A stretch of DNA of 64,000 bases from Pseudomonas putida. GTDB lineage: Bacteria; Pseudomonadota; Gammaproteobacteria; Pseudomonadales; Pseudomonadaceae. Positions 51,055 through 59,756 of this stretch are shown in pieces. The notes beneath the pieces are model-generated. The model did no database searches, had not been told where the DNA came from, and saw only the letters and a program-made list of their open reading frames with translations. The DNA lies in assembly GCF_028682475.1 (NCBI RefSeq), contig NZ_JANHLE010000025.1:18536-82535 (forward strand). The letters are read 5' to 3'. The translations under genes were made by a program, and so were the position numbers. Positions within the stretch are counted from its first letter, which is position 1; each line of letters opens with the position of its first letter.

Positions 51055-52902
51055 TTAAGGTATATCACCCCATTCCATTTCAGTGATTAGAAAACTAGCC
51101 TCATGCCAGTTACCCGGCTGGTTAAATCCCGTAAAGACTATCCATTCAGGGAATCTGTCTATGGCATTGAAAGTACGGATAGGAAACGAATCCCCTGTGA
51201 CCGGTAACGTCTCCTGTAGAATTAGGCCATTTTCATCATAATAGCTCACGGTTGGAGCTGGACTCTTAGCAATTGAGCCATATCTGTAAGTGATATGTTT
51301 GATTCTTCCATTGAAACTGAGCTTGAGGGTAGATGCTCTAATTACATCAACGGCCCAGCTGGTTTTTGGCGCTACAGGTGCTGTAACTTTCGTTACAACT
51401 CCACCTACCTGGTCTGATTGCAAAAGCTCCAGTGCTACTCCAGAAGGGTATGGATACCGGGCATTCAAGACAAGATTGAATTCGCCCCGCGCACTCCAAA
51501 CCTCTTTGCCGCTGACAAAAGGCTTGTTCTTGACAGCGACAGAGATCGATACGGATGGCGTCCATTGACCATTGATCAATACCTCATAGCTCCAGACTTT
51601 CTGCCCTTGGTCGACCAGACTATTCAGCTGTGCTACTGGCACAACGACGTCCAGCGCCGCGCCTGGCTGGGTCACGGTGACAGCACCGGTATACAGCCCC
51701 CCCGTCACCCCGCGCACCTGTTCACCGGCGCGCAGGTGCGCCGTGGCCGGTACGCGGATGTTGGCGCCGGCATTCGGGCTATAGATCACACCGTTTTGCG
51801 CCTCTGGAACGCTCGGCGCCGGCAATATTCGAGGTATGTTCAGCAGCGTCAGCGGCAAAATCGGGAAGACACGCGCCGCAGCCTCGCTCACGCCACCCGC
51901 GAACGCCACCTTGACTTCCAGGCTGAGCGAACTGGCAGATCGCAGCTTTTCAAGTTCGCTGCGTAGCATGGCCGTGCTCAGACCATTTCCGGCTTGGTTT
52001 TCATCAACCAACTGGCTCTGTGCTACATAAAAGCTGTAGGGGCCGCCATTGCCCAAGATGCCGCGCACCACGATCCAGTACCGCTGCCCTTTGGCCATCA
52101 GTGGCCAGCTCGTGACCTCGGCCGTGGCGTTGCCTTGGAAGGTGTTCAGATCCAGCGTGCTGCCATTGGCTTCGGGCACCGTCGGGGTGGGTAAATCGCC
52201 CAGGGAAAGTTCACCGACCACGAGCGCAAGGGGCTTGGACAGCACCCCCGGATTAACGCCGCGGACGACGGCATAGCGCACTTCGATGGTTTTGCCCTGA
52301 CTGGCCGCCACCACCGAGATCGGGATGTCGAAATCGACTTGACCGAAGGCGCTGCCATTCTTTTGTGCCGTTTCGTGCGAATCCGCTCCGCCCTCACCGA
52401 TCCAGGCTACGGTCAGAATATCGGTGCTCAACATACCGACGTAGGCCACCCGCACGGTGGCGCCATTAACCGCCTTGATCGGCTCCAGCGTATTGCCTGA
52501 TGCCTCTCTCACCGTCGGCGCCACCAGGTTTTCCGCCAGTTGCCGTTTGATCAGGAACGACAGCGCCTTTGCCGTAGCAGTCCGGCCGTTGTTGCGTTTG
52601 ACCTCGTAGATCACCGACACAGTGCTATCGAGGTTGTCGATGATGTACGGCTGGTAAGCGATCCTGAGCGGAATCGGCACGTTGGCGTTGCCCGCATTCA
52701 CGCTGACGCTGGTGGTAAACGTGGAGCCGGAACCACCCTGCCAGGTGAGGGTGATCACGTCGCCTTCGACCTTGTTCGCGTATTGAGGGATATTGGCATG
52801 GGTCCCGTTGCGCACCTCGTCCGGATCAAGGATCAGGTTGCTGAGGCCGGCGATGGCGTGAGTGACGAGGCTGTCTGGGTGGGATTCACTGGACGTCGAC
52901 AT
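51055..52902 (-). CDS. Ig-like repeat protein B, unknown function
   Basis: The 615-residue paralogue of the preceding protein. The first 150 residues are nearly identical, resemblance falls through the Ig-like modules, and the last 300 or so residues (from about LNIPRILPAPSVPEAQNG) are unrelated. The C-terminal part carries GVIYSPNAGANIRVPATAHL and FPEWIVFTGFNQPGNWHEAS, and its DNA (about 51055-51560) is clearly more AT-rich than the rest, suggesting a separately acquired end. No signal peptide. The start ATG at 52902 follows AGGAG; an upstream in-frame ATG lies in the duplicated leader and is not used. Confidence 0.75.
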   Translation of the reverse strand: MSTSSESHPDSLVTHAIAGLSNLILDPDEVRNGTHANIPQYANKVEGDVITLTWQGGSGSTFTTSVSVNAGNANVPIPLRIAYQPYIIDNLDSTVSVIYEVKRNNGRTATAKALSFLIKRQLAENLVAPTVREASGNTLEPIKAVNGATVRVAYVGMLSTDILTVAWIGEGGADSHETAQKNGSAFGQVDFDIPISVVAASQGKTIEVRYAVVRGVNPGVLSKPLALVVGELSLGDLPTPTVPEANGSTLDLNTFQGNATAEVTSWPLMAKGQRYWIVVRGILGNGGPYSFYVAQSQLVDENQAGNGLSTAMLRSELEKLRSASSLSLEVKVAFAGGVSEAAARVFPILPLTLLNIPRILPAPSVPEAQNGVIYSPNAGANIRVPATAHLRAGEQVRGVTGGLYTGAVTVTQPGAALDVVVPVAQLNSLVDQGQKVWSYEVLINGQWTPSVSISVAVKNKPFVSGKEVWSARGEFNLVLNARYPYPSGVALELLQSDQVGGVVTKVTAPVAPKTSWAVDVIRASTLKLSFNGRIKHITYRYGSIAKSPAPTVSYYDENGLILQETLPVTGDSFPIRTFNAIDRFPEWIVFTGFNQPGNWHEASFLITEMEWGDIP

Positions 52903-53020
52903 GAATGACTCCTGCAGAAGAACAGCGCAGCATTTGTAGGTTGCTGGGTATTCTGCAGGGCGTTCGGCTATCGCGTAACTGGTAAAAATGCTAGTTGGCC
53001 TGTCCATGGCCAACCGCTAC
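52903..53020. repeat. Duplicated leader, copy B
   Basis: Partner of 50822-50940. Its hairpin (52994-53000 with 53008-53014) is perfectly paired here and has one G-U pair in copy A, so the fold is kept although bases changed. Confidence 0.75.
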
Positions 53021-53048
53021 AGAGTGTCGGCGTTGGTCGCCACCCATC

Positions 53049-53094
53049 TGCTGGCGTTCAGTTGAACAACGCTTCGACTTCGGCACCGGTCATG
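53049..53094. repeat. Direct repeat, right copy (remnant LysR end plus GFA end)
   Basis: Matches 49147-49192 at 42 of 46 positions. It holds the true end of the GFA gene and a remnant of a LysR C-terminus (LLAFS-stop) on the plus strand. Confidence 0.8.
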
Positions 53095-53465
53095 GTTTTC
53101 GTCTCGTTGGCAAAGCAGTAGTACGTCGGTTTCTCGTCGATGTACACCTGCAGGTCGAAGACCCAGTCGGTGTCACCTTCCAGTACACCGACCGATAGCG
53201 AGTCGAATTTGCCGCTTTTCAGGCGATACAGCAGATGCGTGCCGCACTTGCCACAAAAGCCGCGCTCGGCCCACGCGGATGATTCATAGAACACCGGCTG
53301 CCCGGCAGTGAACGTTACCGGCTCGGCGCAGATCACCGATAACAAAGGCCCTCCGCCCCATTTGCGGCACATGCTGCAATGACAGGCATCGACGCTGGCT
53401 TTCTCGAGGCTGACACTGAGTTGGACAGCGCCACACAGGCAACTGCCGTGTTTTTCCAGGGACAT
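53058..53465 (-). CDS. GFA-family (glutathione-dependent formaldehyde-activating-like) zinc protein
   Basis: The 135-residue zinc protein has CLCGAVQL, ACHCSMCRKWGGG and FCGKCGTHLLYR, the seven-cysteine pattern of the GFA/CENP-V fold. The family is not limited to formaldehyde; the substrate is unknown. Start: ATG at 53465, 8 nt after AAGGAG; a TTG at 53471 is less likely. Its last codons are duplicated at 49157-49192. Confidence 0.88.
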   Translation of the reverse strand: MSLEKHGSCLCGAVQLSVSLEKASVDACHCSMCRKWGGGPLLSVICAEPVTFTAGQPVFYESSAWAERGFCGKCGTHLLYRLKSGKFDSLSVGVLEGDTDWVFDLQVYIDEKPTYYCFANETKTMTGAEVEALFN

Positions 53466-53528
53466 GGTCAAGGCTCCTTGCTGGGAAGGGAGGGAATCAG
53501 TCTAGCAGCCCCGCGATGCTGCTTCCGA

Positions 53529-54467
53529 TTAAGCCCGCACCGGCGTCAACACTGGCTCTCCGGAAAAAAACGCCTGCAGGTTCTTCAGTACCAGTTGCAC
53601 GGTATCCTGTGCCGCATCCGGTGACTGCCCTGCTACATGCGGGGTCAGAACCACATTGCCCAGCGCCTTGAGGTCATCCGCCACGGCCGGCTCGTCATCG
53701 AACACATCCAGCCCTGCCCCGGCAATCACACCACTGCGCAGCGCCTGCACCATATCAGCAGTACTGACCACACTGGCACGGGCAATGTTGACCAGAAAGC
53801 CTTCCGCGCCCAGCGCTTCAAGCACCGGCGCGTCGATCAATTGACGGGTGTTTGCGCCACCGGGCGTAGCGACGATGAGAAAGTCCGAGGCCTGTGCCAG
53901 CGCCAACGGACTGTCGCAATAACGGTAGGGCACATCCTCGCGCGGGTTTCGGTTGTGGTAGTTAACCTGCATGTCGAAGCCTTGCGCTGCGCGTTTAGCG
54001 ATGGCCAGGCCGACAGCCCCGAGGCCGAGGATGCCCAGGCGCTTGCCACTCACCGACGGGCTGATAACCCGGTTCCATTCACCTCGGCGGGTCGAGGCAT
54101 CGGCACGCGGAATGTCACGGACCACCGCCAGCAGCAGCGCCATGGCATGGTCAGCCACCGCATTGGCATTGGCACCGGCGCCATTGGTGACAGTGATGCC
54201 GCGCGCTGCCGCGGCCGCCAGGTCTACCTGCTCGTAGCCAGCACCGATCACACAGGTGATTTGCAAGCTCGGCAAGGCCGCGATTTCATCGGCGCTAAGG
54301 CCCAATGGGCCGCGGGTCAGCACCGCGTCGATCTCATTGGCGCGGTGGGCGATGGCCTCGGCGCGCCGTTGTGGCGTCTGCGCGCGGATCAGGCGATAAC
54401 CCGCCTGTTCCAGCAGCGGCAGGTAATCGTCAACGGTTTCCACCAGTACCAGGACTGTCTTGCTCAT
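53529..54467 (-). CDS. D-2-hydroxyacid dehydrogenase (NAD-dependent)
   Basis: The 312-residue enzyme has an N-terminal substrate domain and a Rossmann domain GILGLGAVGLAIAKRA (residues about 145-160). The catalytic Arg, Glu and His lie in NIARASVV, DVFDDEPAV and TPHVAGQSP. It reduces a 2-ketoacid or glyoxylate/hydroxypyruvate; the substrate is not decided by the sequence. The start ATG at 54467 follows GGAGG. Confidence 0.9.
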   Translation of the reverse strand: MSKTVLVLVETVDDYLPLLEQAGYRLIRAQTPQRRAEAIAHRANEIDAVLTRGPLGLSADEIAALPSLQITCVIGAGYEQVDLAAAAARGITVTNGAGANANAVADHAMALLLAVVRDIPRADASTRRGEWNRVISPSVSGKRLGILGLGAVGLAIAKRAAQGFDMQVNYHNRNPREDVPYRYCDSPLALAQASDFLIVATPGGANTRQLIDAPVLEALGAEGFLVNIARASVVSTADMVQALRSGVIAGAGLDVFDDEPAVADDLKALGNVVLTPHVAGQSPDAAQDTVQLVLKNLQAFFSGEPVLTPVRA

Positions 54468-54512
54468 GCCACCCTCCGGCTCAATGCGAGGGGGCATTAT
54501 GCGCAGCTTGGG

Positions 54513-54929
54513 CTATTGCGCGAAAGCCCGGCCCAGACCGCCTGGCACGCCACTGCTGTCGGTTTCCTGCCACGGGCCGTTGAGGTTGGTCGACCAGCTC
54601 CAGCCGTTGTTCCAGCGGTAGTAGGTACGCTGGCGGTAGAAGGTGTTGGTCTGGCCTTCGAGCACATACACGCCCAGGCGCGGATCCCAGTGGCTGGCAC
54701 CGCCGGGCGGTGGTGCGAAGCTCGCCGAGGTACGCGGCATCGGCTTGGGCGCCGGGGTGACGACCGGTGGCTTGCTCGGCACCGTGCTCGGGCGCGGTGC
54801 CGGTTTGGTGCTCGGCCCCGGCGGCAAGCTTTCAATCGGTGGCACGGTCGGTTCAGAGGGCTGATGAACAGTACACGCGCTAAGGCCCACGGCCAGGGAA
54901 AGAAGGGCAAGGCGGGCAATGCTGTTCAT
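54513..54929 (-). CDS. Lipoprotein, unknown function
   Basis: The 138-residue precursor has a lipobox (LSAC, cysteine at about residue 19), then a Pro-rich linker (about residues 25-65). The Trp/Tyr/Gly-rich end (TYYRWNNGWSWSTNLNGPWQ) is seen in small outer-membrane lipoproteins. It lies 9 bp after ccmI on the same strand, so it may be co-transcribed with the ccm operon. Not otherwise recognised. Confidence 0.72.
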   Translation of the reverse strand: MNSIARLALLSLAVGLSACTVHQPSEPTVPPIESLPPGPSTKPAPRPSTVPSKPPVVTPAPKPMPRTSASFAPPPGGASHWDPRLGVYVLEGQTNTFYRQRTYYRWNNGWSWSTNLNGPWQETDSSGVPGGLGRAFAQ

Positions 54930-54938
54930 AGCGACTCT

Positions 54939-56144
54939 CTACTGGTCCGGGCTGTCGATGGTCAGGTGCTGTGCAGCGGTGGTGCTGCTGGCCAGCGGGC
55001 TGCTGTGACCGATCCACTCACCCTGGGTCGGCTGGCCAGCGCGCGAGACGCGCGCAACCAGTTGGACTTCAGGAAAGCTCGACAGTTTCATGTTCGGCAG
55101 CATGGCATCGCTGTCGCTGAGTTCCACTTCAATCGGCAACTGCGCCACGGTCACGCGCTTGGCCGCCAGCGGCATGGGCGGGCCGGAGCTGGCGCGGGCG
55201 AAGATGAATACCGTGTCGTCAGCCTTGACCTTGTCTTTCAGCGCTGGCGCCAGCTCGACCCGCACCTTCAGGCGGGCACCCGCTGCAGCCACTGCCGGTG
55301 CAGAAGCGACTTTGCCTGCGCCCGCCTTGAGCTTGTCCTGGGCGCGATCGATACCGCCCTGCAAGGCAGCCCGTGAAGCGTCGCCTTCCGGCAACTGCAC
55401 CAACAGCCGGTTCCAGTAGTCGATGGCTTGCTGGTAATGCTCGCTCTCGAAGGCGGCGATACCGAGCAGGCCCAGGCTGGTGACTTCGTTAGGGTCAGCC
55501 TTGAGCGCTTCGTCGGTGAGCGCCTGCAATTGCGCAGTCCACTGCTTGTCGTTGGCGAAGTACAGCGCCTGGGCCCATTGCCCGAGCAGCTCCGGCTGCC
55601 GATTAGCCAGGCCGGCAGCACGCTCGAAGACCTTGGCGGCATCGGCTGGCCGCTCCTGGGCCATATAGGCACGGCCAAGGAAGTACAGGCCTTCGGCCGA
55701 ATCCGGTTGCGCCTCGACGGCACGCTCAAGGCGCGTGGTCATCTCTTCCATGGACTGCGGCGCCTTGGCGAACTGCTGAGTCAGTTCAACCTGCTCGCTG
55801 GCACCGAAATGCAGGTACAGACCCAGGCCCATCAACGGCACCAGCACCGCTGCCAGCAACGGCAGCGGCTTGCCCAGACGGCCCAGGCGCTGGGGTTCAG
55901 CGTTCTCGGTGTCGGCCAACAGCTCGCGCGCGGCTTCATCCCGGCCATTGGCCAGTTGCGCCTCATCGAGCACGCCGGCCGCCTGCTGGGCAGTCAGCTC
56001 GGCAACGCGCTCCTGGTACAGGGCGACGTTCAGAGCGGTGCGGTCTTCTTCCAGTTGCGCACGACGGCCGCGCAACACCGGGATCAGCAAAAAGCTCAGG
56101 GCCACCAGCAACAGCAGGCCTGCAGCAAGCCAGAAATCAGTCAT
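54939..56144 (-). CDS. ccmI: Cytochrome c maturation protein CcmI
   Basis: Chaperone that presents apocytochrome c to the haem ligase. It has 401 residues: two N-terminal membrane segments (TDFWLAAGLLLLVALSFLLI), an Ala/Gln-rich linker, then TPR helices (FLGRAYMAQERPADAAKVFE, about residues 150-260) and a beta-rich C-terminal domain. It overlaps ccmH by 8 nt. Last ccm gene in the operon. Confidence 0.9.
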   Translation of the reverse strand: MTDFWLAAGLLLLVALSFLLIPVLRGRRAQLEEDRTALNVALYQERVAELTAQQAAGVLDEAQLANGRDEAARELLADTENAEPQRLGRLGKPLPLLAAVLVPLMGLGLYLHFGASEQVELTQQFAKAPQSMEEMTTRLERAVEAQPDSAEGLYFLGRAYMAQERPADAAKVFERAAGLANRQPELLGQWAQALYFANDKQWTAQLQALTDEALKADPNEVTSLGLLGIAAFESEHYQQAIDYWNRLLVQLPEGDASRAALQGGIDRAQDKLKAGAGKVASAPAVAAAGARLKVRVELAPALKDKVKADDTVFIFARASSGPPMPLAAKRVTVAQLPIEVELSDSDAMLPNMKLSSFPEVQLVARVSRAGQPTQGEWIGHSSPLASSTTAAQHLTIDSPDQ

Positions 56145-56613
56145 GGGTCTGTTCTTTGTCCAGCAATTTGGCGAGGCGCTCACGCTCCTCGGGGGAAAGG
56201 TCGACAGGGCCACCAGTGCTCTGCGCCCGACGCTTGCGCACGATCAGCGCGAGCAGGCCGAAGCCGCCCACCAGCAACACGCCGGGGCCGAACCACAGCA
56301 ACCAGGTGCGGGCGGTCAGCTCGGGCTTGTAGCGCACGAAATCACCGTAACGATCGACCATGAAGTCGATGATCTGCTGATTGCTCTTGCCCTCGCCGAG
56401 CATGCGGAAGATCTCCCGGCGCAGGTCGGCGGCAATCGGCGCGTTGGAGTCGGCGATGTCCTGGTTCTGGCACTTGGGGCAGCGCAGTTCCTTGGTCAGG
56501 TCGTGGTAACGCGCGCGTTCGGCGTCATCGGCGAACTGATAGGTATCGATCGCCGCCTGGGTCACCCCGGCCAGGCTCAGGCCGAGCACAGCGGCTGCAA
56601 ACCAGCGCTTCAT
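56137..56613 (-). CDS. ccmH: Cytochrome c maturation protein CcmH (thiol reductase)
   Basis: Reduces the CXXCH cysteines of apocytochromes before haem ligation. It has 158 residues: a signal peptide (FAAAVLGLSLAGVTQA), the catalytic LRCPKC (Cys45 and Cys48), and a C-terminal membrane helix (LLWFGPGVLLVGGFGLLALI). It overlaps ccmG by 4 nt and ccmI by 8 nt. Confidence 0.95.
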   Translation of the reverse strand: MKRWFAAAVLGLSLAGVTQAAIDTYQFADDAERARYHDLTKELRCPKCQNQDIADSNAPIAADLRREIFRMLGEGKSNQQIIDFMVDRYGDFVRYKPELTARTWLLWFGPGVLLVGGFGLLALIVRKRRAQSTGGPVDLSPEERERLAKLLDKEQTHD

Positions 56614-57146
56614 GGCTTGGCCTCATCGACCAGGCCCTGATACAGCGGCGCCAGCTGTTCACGCCAGACCGTGGCATCGACCACACCGACGTGCTTGTAA
56701 CGGATGATGCCCTTGGCATCGACCAGGAAGGTTTCCGGCGCGCCGTACACCCCCAGGTTCAAGCCCAGGCTGCCTTGCTCGTCGCTGATATTGAGCTGGT
56801 AAGGGTTATGGAATTCGGCCAGCCACTTGATCGCTGCGGCGTTGTCATCCTTGTAGTTGACCCCATGGATGACCACGCCCTGCTCGGCCAGCTTGTTCAG
56901 GTACGGATGCTCGACCTTGCACGACGGGCACCAAGTGGCCCAGACGTTGACCAGCGCCGGCTTGCCGATCAGGTCGGCTTCGGTCAAAGGCTTGCCGTCC
57001 TGCACCGTTTTCAGCGCAAAGGCCGGGAACGTCTTGCCGATCATTGCAGAGGGCAGCTCGGTGGGGTCGAGGAACAGACCGCGGTAGAGAAACACCGCCA
57101 CCAGCAGAAACACCGCCAGCGGCAGCACCATGATCCAACGCTTCAT
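56610..57146 (-). CDS. ccmG: Cytochrome c maturation thioredoxin CcmG (DsbE)
   Basis: Membrane-anchored periplasmic thioredoxin that supplies reducing power to CcmH and apocytochrome. It has 178 residues: an N-terminal anchor (MVLPLAVFLLVAVFLYRGL), then a thioredoxin fold with active site WCPSC (Cys73 and Cys76) and GAPETFLVDAKG. It overlaps ccmF and ccmH by 4 nt. Confidence 0.95.
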   Translation of the reverse strand: MKRWIMVLPLAVFLLVAVFLYRGLFLDPTELPSAMIGKTFPAFALKTVQDGKPLTEADLIGKPALVNVWATWCPSCKVEHPYLNKLAEQGVVIHGVNYKDDNAAAIKWLAEFHNPYQLNISDEQGSLGLNLGVYGAPETFLVDAKGIIRYKHVGVVDATVWREQLAPLYQGLVDEAKP

Positions 57147-59131
57147 GCAGTTGCTCCAGACATGCCCAGTACTTCACGCACGCGGGCTTTGACCTTGACT
57201 CGATAACGCCCGTCCATGGCCGCCAGCAGGCCACCCAGGCCGGTCAGCAGACCGCCCAGCCAGATCCAGCGCACAAAGGGTTTGACGTGTACACGCACCG
57301 CCCAGGCGCCGTTGTCCAGCGGCTCGCCGAGAGCGACGTAGAGATCGCGGGTGAAACCGGCATCGATGCCGGCTTCGGTCATCATCGATTGCTGCACGGT
57401 GTACAGGCGCTTCTCCGGGTGCAGCACGCTGATCTCGCGGCCGTTCTCGACGACCCGCACCGTGCCCTTGTCGGAGGTGAAGTTAGGCCCCTCGAAGTGC
57501 TTGGCACCTTCGAAAATGAAGTGATAGCCGCCCAGCTCCACCGACTCGCCCGGCTCCAGGCGCAAGTCACGCTCGGCACTGTTGTTGCTCGACAGCACCA
57601 CACCCAGGGCGCACACGGCCAGGCCCAGGTGGGCCAGGTGCATGCCCCAGTAGCTGCGGTTCAGGCCGCGCAACCCCTTGAACAGACCTTTGTGACGGGT
57701 CTTGTCGAGGATGTCGCGAGCGCCGGCCAACACTATCCACGCAGCCAGGGCGAAGGTGGTCAGCACTTGCCAGTCGAAGTCTTCGACCAAAAGCCCGCCA
57801 ATCGGCGCCAGCACGGCACTGGCGATCAGCACCGGGGTCAGCATGCTCAGCAGCCAGCGGGTCGGCGTGTCTTTCCAGCGCACGATCACTCCAACGGCCA
57901 TGACCAGCATCAGCAAGGCTATCAGCGGAATGAACAGCGCATTGAAGTACGGCGGACCGACCGACAGCTTGGCCCCGGTCAGGGCGTCGAGGATCAGCGG
58001 ATAGAGAGTGCCGAGGAGGATCATCGAGGCGGCGACCACCAGCACGATGTTGTTGGCCAGCAGCAGCGTTTCACGCGACCACAGGGCAAAGCCGACCTGG
58101 CTCTTGACCACCGGCGCGCGCAGGGCGAACAGGGTCAGCGAGCCACCGACGACAAACAACAGGAAGATCAGGATGAACACACCGCGCTCGGGATCGGAAG
58201 CGAAGGCGTGCACCGAAGTCAGCACCCCGGAACGGACCAGGAAGGTACCGAGCAGGCTCAGCGAGAACGCCGCGATCGCCAGCAGCACGGTCCAGCTCTT
58301 GAACACGCCACGCTTTTCCGTGACCGCCAGCGAGTGAATCAGTGCGGTGCCCACCAGCCAGGGCATGAACGAGGCGTTTTCCACCGGGTCCCAGAACCAC
58401 CAGCCACCCCAGCCCAGTTCGTAGTAAGCCCACCACGAGCCGAGGGTGATACCGATACCGAGGAACGCCCAGGCCACCAGGGTCCAGGGCCGCGACCAAC
58501 GCGCCCAGGCGGCGTCCAGACGACCGCCGAGCAAGGCGGCGATGGCGAAGGCAAAGGCCACCGAGAAACCCACATAACCCATGTACAGCATCGGCGGGTG
58601 AACGATCAGGCCGATGTCTTGCAGCAGTGGATTGAGGTCGGCGCCGTCGGTCGGCACCTGCGGCAACAGGCGCGTGAACGGGTTGGAGGTGACGATCAGG
58701 AACGACAGGAAGCCGACGCTGATCATGCCCATCACCGCCAGCACGCGGGCCAGCATGACCTGCGGCAGCTGTCGGGAAAACACCGATACGGCGAAGGTCC
58801 AGCCGCCGAGGATCATCGCCCAAAGCAGCAGCGAGCCCTCGTGGGCACCCCACACCGCGCTGAACTTGAAGTACCAGGGCAAGGCGCTGTTGGAGTTGTT
58901 GGCGACATAGGCGACCGAGAAGTTGTCGGTCATGAAGGCATGGGTCAGGCAGGCAAAGGCAAACGCCAGGAAGGCAAACTGGCCCCAGGCCGCAGGCCGC
59001 GCCAGGCTCATCCACAGGCTGTCGCCGCGCCAGGCGCCGAGCAGTGGCACGGTGGCCTGCACGGCGGCAAAGCAGATCGCCAGGATCATCGCCAACTGGC
59101 CGAGTTCAGGAATGATCAGCGCCGCGTTCAT
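57143..59131 (-). CDS. ccmF: Cytochrome c haem lyase subunit CcmF
   Basis: Large inner-membrane protein that takes haem from CcmE and joins it to apocytochrome c. It has 662 residues with about 14-15 membrane spans and the WWD domain YELGWGGWWFWDPVENASFM (near residue 235). Histidines near helix ends can bind the intermediate haem. It overlaps ccmE and ccmG by 4 nt. Confidence 0.96.
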   Translation of the reverse strand: MNAALIIPELGQLAMILAICFAAVQATVPLLGAWRGDSLWMSLARPAAWGQFAFLAFAFACLTHAFMTDNFSVAYVANNSNSALPWYFKFSAVWGAHEGSLLLWAMILGGWTFAVSVFSRQLPQVMLARVLAVMGMISVGFLSFLIVTSNPFTRLLPQVPTDGADLNPLLQDIGLIVHPPMLYMGYVGFSVAFAFAIAALLGGRLDAAWARWSRPWTLVAWAFLGIGITLGSWWAYYELGWGGWWFWDPVENASFMPWLVGTALIHSLAVTEKRGVFKSWTVLLAIAAFSLSLLGTFLVRSGVLTSVHAFASDPERGVFILIFLLFVVGGSLTLFALRAPVVKSQVGFALWSRETLLLANNIVLVVAASMILLGTLYPLILDALTGAKLSVGPPYFNALFIPLIALLMLVMAVGVIVRWKDTPTRWLLSMLTPVLIASAVLAPIGGLLVEDFDWQVLTTFALAAWIVLAGARDILDKTRHKGLFKGLRGLNRSYWGMHLAHLGLAVCALGVVLSSNNSAERDLRLEPGESVELGGYHFIFEGAKHFEGPNFTSDKGTVRVVENGREISVLHPEKRLYTVQQSMMTEAGIDAGFTRDLYVALGEPLDNGAWAVRVHVKPFVRWIWLGGLLTGLGGLLAAMDGRYRVKVKARVREVLGMSGATA

Positions 59132-59583
59132 GGCTTGACTCCCGCATCGGTGGCCGCCTGGCCGCTTTCCTTGAGGGCTTTGGTCACCTCTGGCGGCATG
59201 TACTTCTCGTCGTGCTTGGCCAGCACTTCATCGGCCACCACCACGCCCTCGGCATTGAGCTTGCCCAGGGCAACGATGCCCTGCCCTTCACGGAACAGGT
59301 CGGGAAGGATGCCACGGTAGGTGATCGGTACCGACTTGTTGAAGTCGGTGACCACAAAGCGAACGTCGAGCGAGTCGCCCGAACGCTGCAGCGAGCCCTT
59401 CTCGACCATGCCGCCGGCACGAATACGGGTATCGAGCGGTGCTTCGCCGTTGGCGATCTGGGTCGGGGTGTAGAACAGGTTGATGTTCTGCTGCAGGGCA
59501 CTCAAGGCCAGGCCTACGGCGATGCCAACCCCGGCCAGCAGGCCGAGGATGATGAACAGGCGCTTCTTGCGTAGCGGATTCAC
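59128..59583 (-). CDS. ccmE: Haem chaperone CcmE
   Basis: Periplasmic chaperone that carries haem covalently between CcmC and CcmF. It has 151 residues: an N-terminal membrane anchor (FIILGLLAGVGIAVGLALSA), an OB-fold beta barrel, and the haem-binding His124 with Tyr128 (AKHDEKYMPPE). It overlaps ccmD and ccmF by 4 nt. Confidence 0.96.
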   Translation of the reverse strand: MNPLRKKRLFIILGLLAGVGIAVGLALSALQQNINLFYTPTQIANGEAPLDTRIRAGGMVEKGSLQRSGDSLDVRFVVTDFNKSVPITYRGILPDLFREGQGIVALGKLNAEGVVVADEVLAKHDEKYMPPEVTKALKESGQAATDAGVKP

Positions 59584-59756
59584 TGGTTGTTCTCCCGGCG
59601 CAGACGACGCGCCTCTTCTTGCAGGTAACGACGCCGCGCCCGTAACGGCGTGGCAACGTTGACAGCCAGCACCAGCAGGCAGATGCCGTAGGCCGACCAG
59701 ACGTACAGGCCGTGATGGCCCATGGCGAGAAAATCACTGAAAGAGGCGAAACTCAT
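59580..59756 (-). CDS. ccmD: Haem exporter protein CcmD
   Basis: Small 58-residue protein with one membrane segment (GLYVWSAYGICLLVLAVNVA) and a basic C-terminus (RARRRYLQEEARRLRRE). It stabilises the CcmABC complex that releases holo-CcmE. The ATG at 59756 overlaps the ccmC end by 4 nt; upstream in-frame residues belong to the overlapping ccmC. Confidence 0.9.
   Translation of the reverse strand: MSFASFSDFLAMGHHGLYVWSAYGICLLVLAVNVATPLRARRRYLQEEARRLRRENNQ

Noticed and set aside
57285..57296. GTGTACAC palindrome inside ccmF
   Set aside because: It lies within coding sequence, with flanking bases unlike the operator class.
57287..59320. 677-codon frame antisense to ccmF
   Set aside because: Shadow of ccmF with a His/Gln/Arg-rich composition typical of mirrored membrane-protein codons.
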